A stretch of 64,000 nucleotides of DNA from Duganella sp. OV510 (GTDB taxonomy: Bacteria; Pseudomonadota; Gammaproteobacteria; Burkholderiales; Burkholderiaceae_D): NCBI RefSeq assembly GCF_900100205.1, contig NZ_FNEQ01000004.1, positions 186,001-250,000 on the forward strand, in the 5' to 3' direction. Shown piece after piece: positions 44,231-53,885 of the stretch; the stretch's first letter is position 1; every line of letters begins with the position of its first letter. The notes under the pieces were generated by a model. That model was not told the origin of the DNA. It did no database searches and saw only the letters and a list, made by a program, of their open reading frames with translations. The position numbers and the translations under genes were made by a program.

Positions 44231-46354
44231 TTAATCGTGTTTTCTGGCGCTGCCTTCGATACGTACGCGCGCACCGTCATTGCTGCCGCCATACGTGTCG
44301 GCAACCGGCGTGGTGCTTTTGACCACCTTGGGCGCATCCGTCACGAACGGCGCGATGCCCAGCGTGGCGTCGATCTCCTGCGGATAGATCAGGAAGCCGC
44401 GCGTGATCACCGCCGCTACTTTGCGCACGTCGGCGATGTCCTTGGTCGGGTCGCCGTCCACCAGCACGATGTCGGCCAGCTTGCCCGGCGTGATGCTGCC
44501 GCGATCATTGCTGGTCAGCGTGTAGCGCGCGCCGTTGCGGGTCGCCACCTGCAAGGCTTGTGCCGGCGTCAGGCCGGCCTTGACCAGCAGCGCCAGCTCC
44601 GAATGCAGCGTGAAGCCGGGGATATCGTCGGTGCCGGCCACGATCGGCACACCAGCCTTGTACATGACGCCGACAAACTGCACCATCTTGGCATAGGATT
44701 TCTCGTAGCGCTTCAGCTGCGCGTCGCCATCGATCTTCATGGTGCCGACCTTGAAGCCGCGCGCCACGTCCGGCGGCATATGCGCCTCCACCGCCGCATA
44801 CGGCTCGTTGATGTCGCCGTCACGCTGCTTGAGGAAGGCAAAGGTGGCCAGCGTCGGATCGATGGAGATCTGCTTCTTCGCCAGGTAGGAAACGAAGTCC
44901 TTCACCGGCCTGGAGTTGAAGTCCAGGTCCGCCACTTTTTCGGCCGGCAGCACGAAGCGGTTGAGATTACGGGTTTCAGTATCGGGCTTGACCAGGAAAT
45001 TCAGCAGTACCTGATTGATGTGCTGGATCTCGTCGTAACCGGCATCCAGCGCTTCCTGCGCGCGCAACCCGGCCGGAATGTGGCCGGAAACGCGCATGCC
45101 GCGGCTGTGCGCGTACGCCACCGTGTCCTTCAGAATCGCTTTCGGGAAGGAGTTATAAATCTTCAGCTGCGGATAGCCGCGCTCCGCGTACCAGTCAATG
45201 GCGTCCTTGGCTTCTTTCAGGTCCTTGATGACAAAACCGTTGTTGGCGCTGAACGGGCTTTCGCCTTCCAGGAAACCGGCAGGCACCACCTGCGGCGCCA
45301 GCAGCTTGCCGGCGGCGGTTTCGTCCAGCATGGCCTGCAGCTGCTTGTTGTCGTTGCCCATGTCGCGCACGCTGGTGACACCGGTCGACAGGTTCAGCGC
45401 GCCGGACCAGCGGTCGACGTGGCCGTGCATGTCGAACAGGCCAGGCAGCACGATGCGGCCGGCGGCGTCAATCACGTTATCGGCTTCGCGCACCGGCGAG
45501 CCGGCCGGCTGCACCGAGGTGATACGGCCGCGCAGCACGTAGATGTCGGAAGGCTGGCCGACAGTGGCTTTCTCGCTGTCGAAGATGCGCGCGTTGCGCA
45601 CCACGGTCAGGCCGGTCAGCGGATGCTGTAATTTGGCGGCGACATCGGCCAGCATCTGGTTCTCGGCCGCCTTCTGGCGTGCGGCCAGCGTGGCCGTGGC
45701 GTCCTGCCAGCCCTCTTCCAGCATGCTGGCGAAGCCAGGGATGATGACACCGAACAGGCGCGGTTGCTCACCCGAGGTGGCCCAGTAATAGGAAGGGGAG
45801 AGGCCAACGCCGGTCTGCGCCACCAGGCGCACCGTCTGCTTCTGGCCGGTGGCGCTGGTGATGTCAACCTTGTCCAGCTCACGTTGCGACAGCGTGCCGG
45901 ATGGCAGCAGCGCCAGCTTGCCCTGCGGGTCTTTCGCCAGCGCGGCAATCGCCACCGAGGCGATTTCGAAGGAGCTGTTCAACGGCAGGTAGGCGGCCGG
46001 GCCGCTGACTTGCTTGTTCCCTTGCTCGCTGGTGGACTTCCATTCCGCGTGATTACCCTTGCGGCTGAACCGCTCGTCGACCACCGCGCCAAAAGTGGAG
46101 TTGCCCTTGACCGCGTACTCGGTCATGGTGCCGTCGGCACTGACACGGAATTGCTCCGTCAGTTCCGGGCCACGGCCATTGTTCTTGTAGATGAAGCGCA
46201 CCTTGGTCAGGCCATCGTCCAGGCGTTCGACAAGCTGCTCGCCGATCTGCTTCTGGTTTTCCGAGATGATCAGGTATTTGGTGGTGGTGGCAGCTTGCGC
46301 GCCAAAGGCGGCGGCCAGCGCCAGTGGAATGACGGCCAGTCGTTTCATCAGCAA
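44231..46354 (-). CDS. Secreted amidohydrolase-family metalloenzyme
   Basis: 707 aa; a TTG (46352-46354) lies 8 nt after GGAG, while the ATG two codons later is 14 nt from it, so TTG is preferred. Signal peptide LMKRLAVIPLALAAAFGAQA. An unassigned N-domain of about 250 residues precedes an amidohydrolase barrel: HGHV metal ligands (about residue 309), His in SGHIPAG and IQHINQV, Asp in VAGTDDIPG. It resembles Xaa-Pro dipeptidase/imidazolonepropionase-like secreted amidohydrolases. Substrate unknown. Not obviously part of the gsp operon (144-nt gap with a hairpin) though it could be a cargo of it. Confidence 0.85.
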   Translation of the reverse strand: MLMKRLAVIPLALAAAFGAQAATTTKYLIISENQKQIGEQLVERLDDGLTKVRFIYKNNGRGPELTEQFRVSADGTMTEYAVKGNSTFGAVVDERFSRKGNHAEWKSTSEQGNKQVSGPAAYLPLNSSFEIASVAIAALAKDPQGKLALLPSGTLSQRELDKVDITSATGQKQTVRLVAQTGVGLSPSYYWATSGEQPRLFGVIIPGFASMLEEGWQDATATLAARQKAAENQMLADVAAKLQHPLTGLTVVRNARIFDSEKATVGQPSDIYVLRGRITSVQPAGSPVREADNVIDAAGRIVLPGLFDMHGHVDRWSGALNLSTGVTSVRDMGNDNKQLQAMLDETAAGKLLAPQVVPAGFLEGESPFSANNGFVIKDLKEAKDAIDWYAERGYPQLKIYNSFPKAILKDTVAYAHSRGMRVSGHIPAGLRAQEALDAGYDEIQHINQVLLNFLVKPDTETRNLNRFVLPAEKVADLDFNSRPVKDFVSYLAKKQISIDPTLATFAFLKQRDGDINEPYAAVEAHMPPDVARGFKVGTMKIDGDAQLKRYEKSYAKMVQFVGVMYKAGVPIVAGTDDIPGFTLHSELALLVKAGLTPAQALQVATRNGARYTLTSNDRGSITPGKLADIVLVDGDPTKDIADVRKVAAVITRGFLIYPQEIDATLGIAPFVTDAPKVVKSTTPVADTYGGSNDGARVRIEGSARKHD

Positions 46355-46371
46355 GATTGTTTCTCCCTTTT

Positions 46372-47121
46372 TTATTGATCAGCGCAAACCGGGCAGGCGC
46401 CGTTGCGGCCGACGCCTATGCTGGTCCACTCCATGTGCAAACCATCCAACATCATCAGGCGCCCGGACAGCGAGACACCCACGCCCATCAACAGCTTGAG
46501 CGCCTCGGCCGCCTGCATGGCGCCCACCACCCCCACCAGCGGCGCGAACACGCCCATGGTGGAACAGGCCACATCTTCAAACGCCTGGTCCTGCGGGAAC
46601 AGGCAGGAATAGCAGGGCTGCGTTCCGCCGCGCGGATCGAAGACGCTGACCTGGCCATCGAAGCGTATCACGGCGCCGGACACCAGCGGCTTGCCGGCGG
46701 CGACGCAGGCACGGTTGACGGCATGGCGCGTGGCGAAATTGTCGGTGCAGTCCAGCACCACGTCGGCAGCGGCCACCAGTTGCGCCAGCCGCGCGTCATC
46801 GACACGCTCATTCAGCGCGGTGACGGTGATGTCGGGATTGATTTGCTGGAGTGTGATGCGCGCCGATTCGGCCTTGGGCTGGCCCACGCGCGCAGTGGTG
46901 TGGGCGATCTGGCGTTGCAGGTTGGTCAGGTCGACCGTGTCGTCGTCGACCAGCGTGATGTGGCCGACACCGGCCGATGCCAGGTACATGGCGGCCGGCG
47001 AGCCGAGGCCGCCGGCGCCTATGATCAGCGCATGCGCGGCCAGCAGCTTTTGCTGGCCCTCGATGCCAATTTCGTCCAGCAGGATGTGGCGCGAGTAGCG
47101 CAGCAGTTGTGAGTCGTCCAT
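46372..47121 (-). CDS. moeB: MoeB/ThiF-type adenylyltransferase
   Basis: 249 aa. E1-like enzyme that adenylates the C-terminal GG of a sulfur-carrier protein (MoaD or ThiS). ATP loop GAGGLGSPAAMYLASAGVG, DLTNLQRQ with the catalytic Arg, DCTDNFATR, catalytic Cys in DVACSTMGV, and zinc ligands CYSC and CPVC. Without a rhodanese domain, it could serve molybdopterin or thiamine synthesis; neither partner gene is adjacent. Confidence 0.9.
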   Translation of the reverse strand: MDDSQLLRYSRHILLDEIGIEGQQKLLAAHALIIGAGGLGSPAAMYLASAGVGHITLVDDDTVDLTNLQRQIAHTTARVGQPKAESARITLQQINPDITVTALNERVDDARLAQLVAAADVVLDCTDNFATRHAVNRACVAAGKPLVSGAVIRFDGQVSVFDPRGGTQPCYSCLFPQDQAFEDVACSTMGVFAPLVGVVGAMQAAEALKLLMGVGVSLSGRLMMLDGLHMEWTSIGVGRNGACPVCADQ

Positions 47122-47148
47122 CTTCTCTATGCGGCGTCGCGCAGTGCG

Positions 47149-48594
47149 TTATTTGGTGTTGGGCGGCGTATCGGGCTTGCTCTCGCCGACGTCGTTGGCG
47201 GGTTTCGGCTCCGACTTCGACTGCTTGACCGGCAGGCCCTTGAAATGATTCAGCGCCTGCGCCAGCTGGAAGTCGTCCTTGGAGCCGAATTCCACCGGCT
47301 TGTATTTCTTCGACAGCGCGGCGATGCGTTGTTCATCTTCCAGCACATCGCGTTTGGCTTCGCCTTCCGGCTCCTTGTCGTTGCCCAGGTGTTTTTGCAG
47401 GTCCGCCTCGCGCACGCGCAGGCCGTTCAGGCCATCGCCCTCGGCGGTTTCATCGACCAGCAGGTCGGGCGTGATGCCGCGCGCCTGGATGGCGCGGTTC
47501 TTCGGCGTGTAGTAACGGGCGGTGGTCAGCTTGACGGCGGTATCGGCGGTCAGCTGGCGCAAGGTCTGCACCGAGCCCTTGCCGAAGGTCTGCTGGCCCA
47601 TGATGGTGGCGCGCTTGTAGTCCTGCAGCGCGCCGGCGACGATTTCCGACGCCGAGGCGGAACCGGCGTTCACCAGTACCACCATCGGCACATCCTTCAA
47701 TGCGGGCGGCAGCTTGGCCAGCGGATCGACCTTGGCGCGCGGCGCGTAGAATTCCTGGCGGCCGTAGAAGGTTTCCTTGGACGTTTGCAGTTGGCCGTTG
47801 GTCGACACGATGACCTGGTCTTTCGGCAGGAAGGCCGCAGAGACGCCGATCGCGCCCGGCACCACGCCGCCCGGATCATTGCGCAGGTCCAGCACCAGGC
47901 CCTTGATGTGCGGGTCTTGCTGGTACAGCGCGGCGATCTTCTTCGCCATGTCGTCGACGGTCGGTTCCTGGAACTGCGCAATGCGCACCCACGCATAGCC
48001 CGGCTCGACGATCTTGGCCTTGACGCTCTGGATGCGGATTTCCTCGCGCGTGATGTTGAACACCAGCGGCTTGTCCTCTTCCTTGCGGCTGATGGTGACG
48101 CTGACCTTGGAGCGTGGCTCGCCGCGCATCTTCTTCACCGATTCATCCAGCGACATGCCCTTGATCAGCGTACCGTCGATGCGGGTAATCAGGTCGCCAG
48201 CCTTGATGCCGGCCTTGAAGGCAGGCGTATCCTCGATCGGCGAAACAACTTTGATATAGCCGTCTTCCAGGCCGACCTCGACGCCGATGCCGACAAACTT
48301 GCCGGCCACCGTCTCGCGCATTTCGCGGAAGGCTTTCTTGTCCAGGTAGACCGAGTGCGGGTCCAGCGACGACACCATGCCGGAAATGGCTTCCGTCAGC
48401 AGCTTCTTGTCGTCGACGTTTTCCACGTAATCGGTCTTGATCAGGCCAAACACGTCTGACAGCTGGCGCAATTCTTCCAGCGGCAGCGGCGCGGCCGTGA
48501 CTTTTTGCGCGATGGCGGAAAACTGGAAAGAGGCGGCAACACCCGCCACCATACCGAGGCCGATCAGGCCGATGCTCTTGACTTTGTTGCCCAT
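47149..48594 (-). CDS. C-terminal processing peptidase (S41 family)
   Basis: 481 aa. N-terminal hydrophobic segment (SIGLIGLGMVAGVAASFQF), PDZ domain (residues about 100-180; FVGIGVEVGLEDGYIKV, GDLITRIDGTLIKGMSLDE), and the S41 core with catalytic Ser in VNAGSASASEIVAG (about 313) and Lys in GQQTFGKGSVQ (about 337). The C-terminal tail is Lys/Glu/Pro-rich. A periplasmic Ctp/Prc-type protease that trims proteins or peptidoglycan hydrolases. Directly beside envC, with which it probably forms one operon. Confidence 0.93.
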   Translation of the reverse strand: MGNKVKSIGLIGLGMVAGVAASFQFSAIAQKVTAAPLPLEELRQLSDVFGLIKTDYVENVDDKKLLTEAISGMVSSLDPHSVYLDKKAFREMRETVAGKFVGIGVEVGLEDGYIKVVSPIEDTPAFKAGIKAGDLITRIDGTLIKGMSLDESVKKMRGEPRSKVSVTISRKEEDKPLVFNITREEIRIQSVKAKIVEPGYAWVRIAQFQEPTVDDMAKKIAALYQQDPHIKGLVLDLRNDPGGVVPGAIGVSAAFLPKDQVIVSTNGQLQTSKETFYGRQEFYAPRAKVDPLAKLPPALKDVPMVVLVNAGSASASEIVAGALQDYKRATIMGQQTFGKGSVQTLRQLTADTAVKLTTARYYTPKNRAIQARGITPDLLVDETAEGDGLNGLRVREADLQKHLGNDKEPEGEAKRDVLEDEQRIAALSKKYKPVEFGSKDDFQLAQALNHFKGLPVKQSKSEPKPANDVGESKPDTPPNTK

Positions 48595-48609
48595 GTTTTT
48601 CCGCGAACC

Positions 48610-50145
48610 TTAAAACTTGACCCAGCCAGCCGGATCGAATGCCGCGCCCTGATGGCGCAGCTCAAAGTATAGCCCCGATTCCTCGTTGCCGCCGCTGTTA
48701 CCTGCGCTGGCGATGGCATCGCCGGCCTTGACGATGTCGCCGGCCCGCTTCAGCAGCGACTGGTTATTGCCGTAAATGCTCATGTACTGGCCGCCGTGGT
48801 CGACGATGATCAGGTTGCCGAAGCCACGCAGCCAGTCGGCAAACACCACGCGCCCGCCGGCCACCGAGTGCACGTCGGCGCCCTCGCTGGTGCGGATGAA
48901 GACGCCCTTCCAGCTCGGGCCGTCGCCGCGCTTGGAGCCGAACTTGGCAGCCACCTTGCCGCTGACCGGCGCCCGCAGCTGGCCTTTCAGCGCGGCAAAA
49001 GCACCGGCCGGCGCGGCGGGCGCCAGCGCGATGTCGGCCGCCTTGGCCGGCGGCGGCGTGTCCTCTGCCGGTGCCGGCGCTGGACGGACGGCGGCCACTT
49101 TCGGCTCGTCGGCGTCGATGGCGTCGGCAGGATTCGGTCGTGCCGGATTCGGCTGTGCCGGCTTGATGGTGCCGGACTTGCTGTTGTTGGCCAGGCGCTT
49201 GCGCTCGGCTTCGGCAGCGGCCCTGGCTTTGGCCAGTGCGCGCGCCTCGGCATCCGCCTTGGCCTTGGCGGCGCGGGCGGCTGCCAGCTGTTCCTGGCGT
49301 TTCTTCTCGGCAGCAGCAGCAGCGGCCTGTTCGGCGATCAACTTGTTCAGCTTGTCGACCAGGCCAGCCATGCGCTGCTCGTCTTTTTCCAGGTTGCCCG
49401 CTTCCTTGCGCTGGGCCACCAGTTTCTTCGACAAGGTGGACAGCAAGGCCGCGCGGCGGCCTTTTTCCTGCTCCAGTTTGGTTTTCTGCTGCAATTGCTC
49501 CTGGGCGATCTCTTCCAGCTCATCCTTGGCGTTCTGCGCCGCCTCCTGGTTGACCTCGACGGCCTTCAGGTTGCTGCGCAGCGACTCCAGCAGCCGCGCC
49601 TGCGCCTGCGAGACGTAGGCCAGCATTTGCAGCTCGCGGTTGATGCGGTTGGGATTGTCGCCGGACAACAGCAGCTTGATGCGGTCTTCATTGCCCGCCA
49701 CGTACTGTTCGCGCAGCAGCTTGGACAGCTGCTGCTTCTGCTGCTCGACCGTGGCGGCCAACCGGTCGTGCTCGGACGACAGCTGCGTCAGCTTGACGTT
49801 GGTGTCGCCCTGCTCCTGTTGCAGGTCGCGCAGCGCGCGGTTGGCGTCGGAAATCGCCTGTTCGGACTCGGCCAGCGTGTCGGCCGCGTCGTCCTTGGCG
49901 CTTTCGGTCTTGCTGATGTCCTTCTTCAGCGTCGACAGTTTTTGCTGCAAGCCGGCGCGCTCGGCCTCGGCCGCCGCTTTCTGCTTGCTGCGCTCGGTGG
50001 TCTTGCCGAACGGCGCCGCCGATGAAACAGGCGCGGCGCCGAGCGACAGCATCAGCAGCAAGGCTGCTACGTGGCGGTGCAAAGAAGACAAATTACTTGG
50101 CCTTGCCCTGGTTGGCGACAGCCGCTTGCGCGGCAGCGATGGCAT
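48610..50145 (-). CDS. envC: Murein hydrolase activator EnvC
   Basis: 511 aa if started at the ATG 50143-50145; a TTG at 50089-50091 would give a cleaner signal peptide ([21 protein letters not shown]) and remains possible. The N-terminal 200 residues are coiled-coil ([20 protein letters not shown] and further heptads). The C-terminal LytM domain ([42 protein letters not shown]) lacks the HxxxD metal ligands, so it is non-catalytic. EnvC activates cell-division amidases. It overlaps gpmA by about 50 nt. Confidence 0.9.
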   Translation of the reverse strand: MPSLPRKRLSPTRARPSNLSSLHRHVAALLLMLSLGAAPVSSAAPFGKTTERSKQKAAAEAERAGLQQKLSTLKKDISKTESAKDDAADTLAESEQAISDANRALRDLQQEQGDTNVKLTQLSSEHDRLAATVEQQKQQLSKLLREQYVAGNEDRIKLLLSGDNPNRINRELQMLAYVSQAQARLLESLRSNLKAVEVNQEAAQNAKDELEEIAQEQLQQKTKLEQEKGRRAALLSTLSKKLVAQRKEAGNLEKDEQRMAGLVDKLNKLIAEQAAAAAAEKKRQEQLAAARAAKAKADAEARALAKARAAAEAERKRLANNSKSGTIKPAQPNPARPNPADAIDADEPKVAAVRPAPAPAEDTPPPAKAADIALAPAAPAGAFAALKGQLRAPVSGKVAAKFGSKRGDGPSWKGVFIRTSEGADVHSVAGGRVVFADWLRGFGNLIIVDHGGQYMSIYGNNQSLLKRAGDIVKAGDAIASAGNSGGNEESGLYFELRHQGAAFDPAGWVKF

Positions 50146-50839
50146 CGGCGTCACCGAGGTAGTAGTGACGGATCGGTTTCAGGTTCTCGTCCAGCTCGTA
50201 GACCAGCGGCGTGCCGTTAGGAATGTTCAGGCCGACGATGTCGCTGTCGCTGATGCCGTCCAGCATCTTGATCAGCGCGCGCAGGCTGTTGCCGTGGGCC
50301 GAAATGATGATTTTCTTGCCAGCCTTGATGGCCGGGGCGATTTCCTCGTCCCATACCGGCACCACGCGGGCGACGGTGTCTTTCAGGCATTCGGTCAGCG
50401 GAATCTGCTGTTTCGACAGGCCGGCGTAGCGCGGATCGTTGAACGAGGCGCGCTCGTCGGTGGCTTCCAGCGCCGGCGGCGGCGTGTCATAGCTGCGGCG
50501 CCAAACCAGCACTTGCTCGTCGCCGTACTTGGCGGCGGTCTCGCCCTTGTCCAGGCCTTGCAGCGCGCCGTAGTGGCGTTCGTTCAGGCGCCAGTCGTTC
50601 TTGATCGGCAGGTACATCGCATCCATCTCGTCCAGCGCCAGCCACAGCGTGCGCACGGCACGCTTCAGCACCGAGGTGTAGGCCAGGTCGAAGGTGAAAC
50701 CGCCGTCTTTCAGCAGCTTGCCGGCCTGTTTGGCCTCATTGATGCCTTTGTCGGTCAGGTCCACGTCAGTCCAGCCGGTGAAGCGGTTCGACAGGTTCCA
50801 GGTGGATTCGCCATGGCGCATGAAAACGATTTTGTACAT
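50093..50839 (-). CDS. gpmA: 2,3-bisphosphoglycerate-dependent phosphoglycerate mutase
   Basis: 248 aa. Glycolytic interconversion of 3- and 2-phosphoglycerate. Phosphohistidine motif [17 protein letters not shown] (His near residue 9), [13 protein letters not shown], and second active His in [13 protein letters not shown]. Length is typical. First gene of the gpmA-envC-ctp run, divergent from the rhodanese-grxC-secB group; the E. coli gpm-envC and yibN-grxC-secB order is preserved. Confidence 0.96.
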   Translation of the reverse strand: MYKIVFMRHGESTWNLSNRFTGWTDVDLTDKGINEAKQAGKLLKDGGFTFDLAYTSVLKRAVRTLWLALDEMDAMYLPIKNDWRLNERHYGALQGLDKGETAAKYGDEQVLVWRRSYDTPPPALEATDERASFNDPRYAGLSKQQIPLTECLKDTVARVVPVWDEEIAPAIKAGKKIIISAHGNSLRALIKMLDGISDSDIVGLNIPNGTPLVYELDENLKPIRHYYLGDADAIAAAQAAVANQGKAK

Positions 50840-50902
50840 ATAGCCTATCTTTTCAGGAAAAGTTGGAAAACCGGTAGTAAGAACTTCTAACAGCTTCTAT
50901 TT

Positions 50903-50908
50903 TATAAT
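50903..50908 (+). promoter_or_regulatory. -10 element upstream of the rhodanese-grxC operon
   Basis: A perfect TATAAT 31 nt before the GTG start. The -35 region at about 50880-50885 is weak. Confidence 0.5.
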
Positions 50909-50938
50909 GCGCGGATTAAGTTCAACCATTGGATTCCT

Positions 50939-51340
50939 GTGAAATTCTTCATTGATAACATTTTTCTGATCGCCATCGTGCTGGTTTCCGCTGGCGCCCT
51001 GCTGTGGCCGTCGCTGACAGTGCGCGGCAAACGCGGCAGCCCGCAAGATATCACCATGTTGATAAATCGCGGTAAAGCCACCATCTTGGATGTACGCGAT
51101 GCCAAGGAGTATGCTGAAGGCCACCTGCCTGAAGCCCGAAACATCCCGCTGGCGGAACTCGACAAGCGTATCGGCGAACTGGACAAGTTCAAAAGCCGTA
51201 GCCTGATCGTGGTCGGCAAGAGCGATGCGCGCGCTTCGTCCGCTGCTGCCAAGCTGGGCAAGGCGGGCTTCGCCGATGTGGTCAATCTGGAAGGTGGCGT
51301 TGCCGCATGGCAAAAAGCCGGCCTGCCACTGGCCAAATAA
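50939..51340 (+). CDS. Membrane-anchored rhodanese-like protein lacking the catalytic Cys
   Basis: 133 aa, GTG start (50939). N-terminal membrane segment (FIDNIFLIAIVLVSAGALLW), then a rhodanese fold (DVRDAKEYAEGHLPEARNIPL; VVNLEGGVAAWQKAGLPL). At the active-site loop, where a functional enzyme has CxxGxR, this protein reads VVGKSDARASSAAAKLG, with Gly in the Cys position. It should not carry a persulfide in the normal way. Position matches the E. coli yibN locus (yibN-grxC-secB). Role unknown; perhaps a membrane scaffold. Confidence 0.88.
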   Translation: MKFFIDNIFLIAIVLVSAGALLWPSLTVRGKRGSPQDITMLINRGKATILDVRDAKEYAEGHLPEARNIPLAELDKRIGELDKFKSRSLIVVGKSDARASSAAAKLGKAGFADVVNLEGGVAAWQKAGLPLAK

Positions 51341-51353
51341 ACAGGAGGTCAAC

Positions 51354-51614
51354 ATGACTGCCGAAGTGATTATGTACACCACCGCTGTCTGCCCATACTG
51401 CATCCGCGCCGAGCGCCTGCTGGAATCCAAGGGCGTTACCGGCTTGAAGAAGATCCGCGTCGACCTCGACCCGGAGCAACGCATGACCATGATGCAAAAG
51501 ACGGGCCGCCGCACCGTGCCGCAAATTTACATTGGGGAAACCCACGTCGGCGGTTTCGACGACTTGTATGCGCTGGATCAAGCGGGCGGGCTGTCTCCCT
51601 TGTTAAATGGCTAA
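51354..51614 (+). CDS. grxC: Glutaredoxin 3
   Basis: 86 aa from the ATG at 51354 behind AGGAGG. Dithiol active site CPYC (residues 13-16), the TVP cis-proline loop (RRTVPQIYIG) and GGFDDLYALD glutathione-binding turn. It reduces protein and glutathione mixed disulfides. 13 nt after the rhodanese-like gene. Confidence 0.95.
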   Translation: MTAEVIMYTTAVCPYCIRAERLLESKGVTGLKKIRVDLDPEQRMTMMQKTGRRTVPQIYIGETHVGGFDDLYALDQAGGLSPLLNG

Positions 51615-51751
51615 CGGACCTCATAATACAACGCGGGGCGGTAAAACCTTTAATTTCATAATGGTTTTGATACAATTGCCCTCGCGTTTGATTTGCGCTG
51701 TCTTCTCGCCATGCCAAGCAAACATCATTGAAACTACAACGAAAGCGTTCC

Positions 51752-52225
51752 ATGTCTGAAGAAAATCTGCAACCAGTATTCCAAATCCAACGCGTCTACC
51801 TGAAAGACCTGTCGCTGGAGCAACCTAATTCGCCGGCGATCTTCCTGGAACAGGAAGCACCGACCATCGAAGTAGCGCTGGACGTTGGCGCCGAGCCACT
51901 GGCTGACGGCATCTTCGAATCGACCGTGACCATCACCGTGACCGCCAAAGTCAAAGACAAAGTAGCGTTCCTGGTAGAAGGCAAGCAAGCTGGCATCTTT
52001 GAAGCCCGCAACATTCCAGAAGACCAGCTGGACCCACTGCTGGGCATCGGCTGCCCGAACATCGTTTACCCATACCTGCGTTCGAACATTGCTGACGTGA
52101 TCACCCGCGCCGGTTTCCCGCCAGTGCACCTGGCGGAAATCAACTTCGAAGTGTTCTACCAGCAGCGTCAACAAGCGATCGCTGAAGCAGCTGCCGCTGC
52201 CCCAGCCGCTGACGCGACCCACTAA
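51752..52225 (+). CDS. secB: Protein-export chaperone SecB
   Basis: 157 aa from the ATG at 51752. The tetrameric chaperone that keeps preproteins unfolded and delivers them to SecA. Signature [19 protein letters not shown], then [41 protein letters not shown] (in pieces; [11 protein letters not shown] is diagnostic). Normal length. 137 nt after grxC; an AT-rich stretch with TACAAT near 51670 may be its own promoter. Confidence 0.96.
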   Translation: MSEENLQPVFQIQRVYLKDLSLEQPNSPAIFLEQEAPTIEVALDVGAEPLADGIFESTVTITVTAKVKDKVAFLVEGKQAGIFEARNIPEDQLDPLLGIGCPNIVYPYLRSNIADVITRAGFPPVHLAEINFEVFYQQRQQAIAEAAAAAPAADATH

Positions 52226-52288
52226 GCAGTTGCCTGATCGCCGCCGGGCGCCTGTCCGGCGGCAGTTTCATCCTCTCAAGGTAATACC

Positions 52289-52732
52289 ATGACATTTCCC
52301 CGTTTGATCGCTGCTCTGACCATGACGCTGGCCGCTGCCGGCAGCCAGGCATACGACTTCAAAACGGTCGGCACCGCGCCGGTGATCCTGTACGACGCGC
52401 CGTCCACCAAGGGGGGCAAACTGTTTGTCGTGCCGCGCGGCGCCCCGCTGGAAGTGGTGCTGGCTTATGGCGAATGGCTGAAAGTACGCGACGTCAACGG
52501 CGAGCTGGCGTGGACCGAGGCCAAGGGCCTGAGCGCCAAGCGCAACGTCATCGTCAAAGCACCCAATCTGAAAATCCGCGCCACGCCGGATGATGCCGCC
52601 ACCGCAGTGTTCACCGCCGACAAGGGCGTGCTGCTGGAGCTGAGCGAATCGGTGGCTGGCGGCTGGGTCAAGGTCCGTCACCGTGACGGCCTGGTCGGTT
52701 TCGTCAAACAAACCGAAGTCTGGGGCATATAA
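52289..52732 (+). CDS. Periplasmic SH3-domain protein
   Basis: 147 aa, signal peptide MTFPRLIAALTMTLAAAGSQA. Two bacterial SH3 modules (APVILYDAPSTKGGKLFVV...WLKVRDVNGELAWTE and LKIRATPDDAATAVF...GWVKVRHRDGLVGFV), the repeat of alternating beta strands used for peptidoglycan or protein binding. Role unknown. Lies between secB and gpsA, a frequent position in this group. Confidence 0.82.
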   Translation: MTFPRLIAALTMTLAAAGSQAYDFKTVGTAPVILYDAPSTKGGKLFVVPRGAPLEVVLAYGEWLKVRDVNGELAWTEAKGLSAKRNVIVKAPNLKIRATPDDAATAVFTADKGVLLELSESVAGGWVKVRHRDGLVGFVKQTEVWGI

Positions 52733-52773
52733 TTGCCGTAGCGGCGCCCTCCCTGCGCGCCGAATGAGATCCC

Positions 52774-53799
52774 ATGCAAGAAAAGACTAGCAAACGTGCG
52801 GACAGCGTCCGCAAGGTGAGCGTGCTCGGCGCAGGCGCCTGGGGCACGGCCGTGGCCATGGCGCTGGCGCAGCGCCACGACGTGCTGCTGTGGGGGCGCA
52901 ACGCCGCCGCGCTGGAGACCATGCGCACCGAGCGCGAAAGCAGCTACCTGCCCGGCTACCGCTTCCCCGAACGCCTGCAAGTGGCCGCCGATTTCGACGC
53001 CGCGCTGGCCCACGTCGCCGAGCCGGGCAGCCTGCTGATCGCCGCCTGCCCGGTGGCCGGCCTGCGTCCGCTGCTGGGGCAGTTGAAGGGTCGCGCGATT
53101 CCCAATGTGGTGTGGCTGTGCAAGGGCTTTGAATACGACACCGGCCTGTTGCCGCACCAGATCGTGCGGGAAGTGCTGGGCGACGCGGTGGCGGGCGGTG
53201 CGCTGTCCGGCCCCTCGTTCGCGCAGGAAGTGGCCAAGGGCCTGCCGTGCGCGCTGGCGATCGCCTCCAGCTCGGCCGAACTGCGCGCCTGCGTGGTGGA
53301 GACCGCGCACGGCGGCAATATGCGTGTCTATTCGAGCGAAGACCTGGTTGGCGTGGAAGTCGGCGGCGCGGTGAAAAACGTGCTGGCTATCGCCACCGGC
53401 GCCGCCGACGGCCTTGGCCTCGGCCTTAACGCGCGCGCCGCGCTGATCACGCGCGGCCTGGCCGAAATCACCCGCCTGGGCGTGGCCCTGGGCGGCAAAA
53501 ACGAAACCTTCATGGGCCTGACCGGCATGGGCGACCTGATCCTGACCTGCACCGGCGACCTGTCGCGCAACCGCCGGGTCGGTCTCGGCCTGGCGCAAGG
53601 CAAGCCGCTGGACGTCATCGTCCAAGAGCTGGGTCACGTCGCCGAAGGCGTACCGTGCGCCAAAGCCGTGCGCGAGCTGGCCGCCAAGCTGGGCGTCGAA
53701 ATGCCGATCACCAACGCCGTCGCTGGCGTGCTATTCGACGGCGACCAACCGCAAGCAATGGTCGCCCGCCTCCTCTCCCGCGACCCGCGCGGCGAATAA
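52774..53799 (+). CDS. gpsA: NAD(P)-dependent glycerol-3-phosphate dehydrogenase
   Basis: 341 aa. Reduces dihydroxyacetone phosphate to sn-glycerol-3-phosphate for phospholipid synthesis. Rossmann loop [48 protein letters not shown] (catalytic Lys) and [14 protein letters not shown]. The N-terminus has about 14 extra residues; a start at a later codon is not available as ATG. The operon ends here at the long inverted repeat. Confidence 0.95.
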   Translation: MQEKTSKRADSVRKVSVLGAGAWGTAVAMALAQRHDVLLWGRNAAALETMRTERESSYLPGYRFPERLQVAADFDAALAHVAEPGSLLIAACPVAGLRPLLGQLKGRAIPNVVWLCKGFEYDTGLLPHQIVREVLGDAVAGGALSGPSFAQEVAKGLPCALAIASSSAELRACVVETAHGGNMRVYSSEDLVGVEVGGAVKNVLAIATGAADGLGLGLNARAALITRGLAEITRLGVALGGKNETFMGLTGMGDLILTCTGDLSRNRRVGLGLAQGKPLDVIVQELGHVAEGVPCAKAVRELAAKLGVEMPITNAVAGVLFDGDQPQAMVARLLSRDPRGE

Positions 53800-53802
53800 A
53801 CT

Positions 53803-53883
53803 CCGGGGTCAGTTCTGCCAAACGTACACGGGCTCAACAGCAAAGCTGTTGAGCCCGTGTACGTTTGGCAGAACTGACCCCGG
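53803..53883. repeat. 39-bp perfect inverted repeat, bidirectional-terminator-like element
   Basis: Arms 53803-53841 and 53845-53883 are perfectly complementary over 39 bp with an AAA loop, and the plus-strand side is followed by TTTTA. The arm begins CCGGGGTCAGTTCTGCC and ends GGGCTCAACAGC. It fills nearly the whole 86-nt gap between convergent gpsA and the DUF2461 gene. The length is far beyond ordinary terminators (5-12 bp) and suggests a mobile or recurrent palindromic element, or a strong bidirectional terminator. Confidence 0.9.
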
Positions 53884-53885
53884 TT

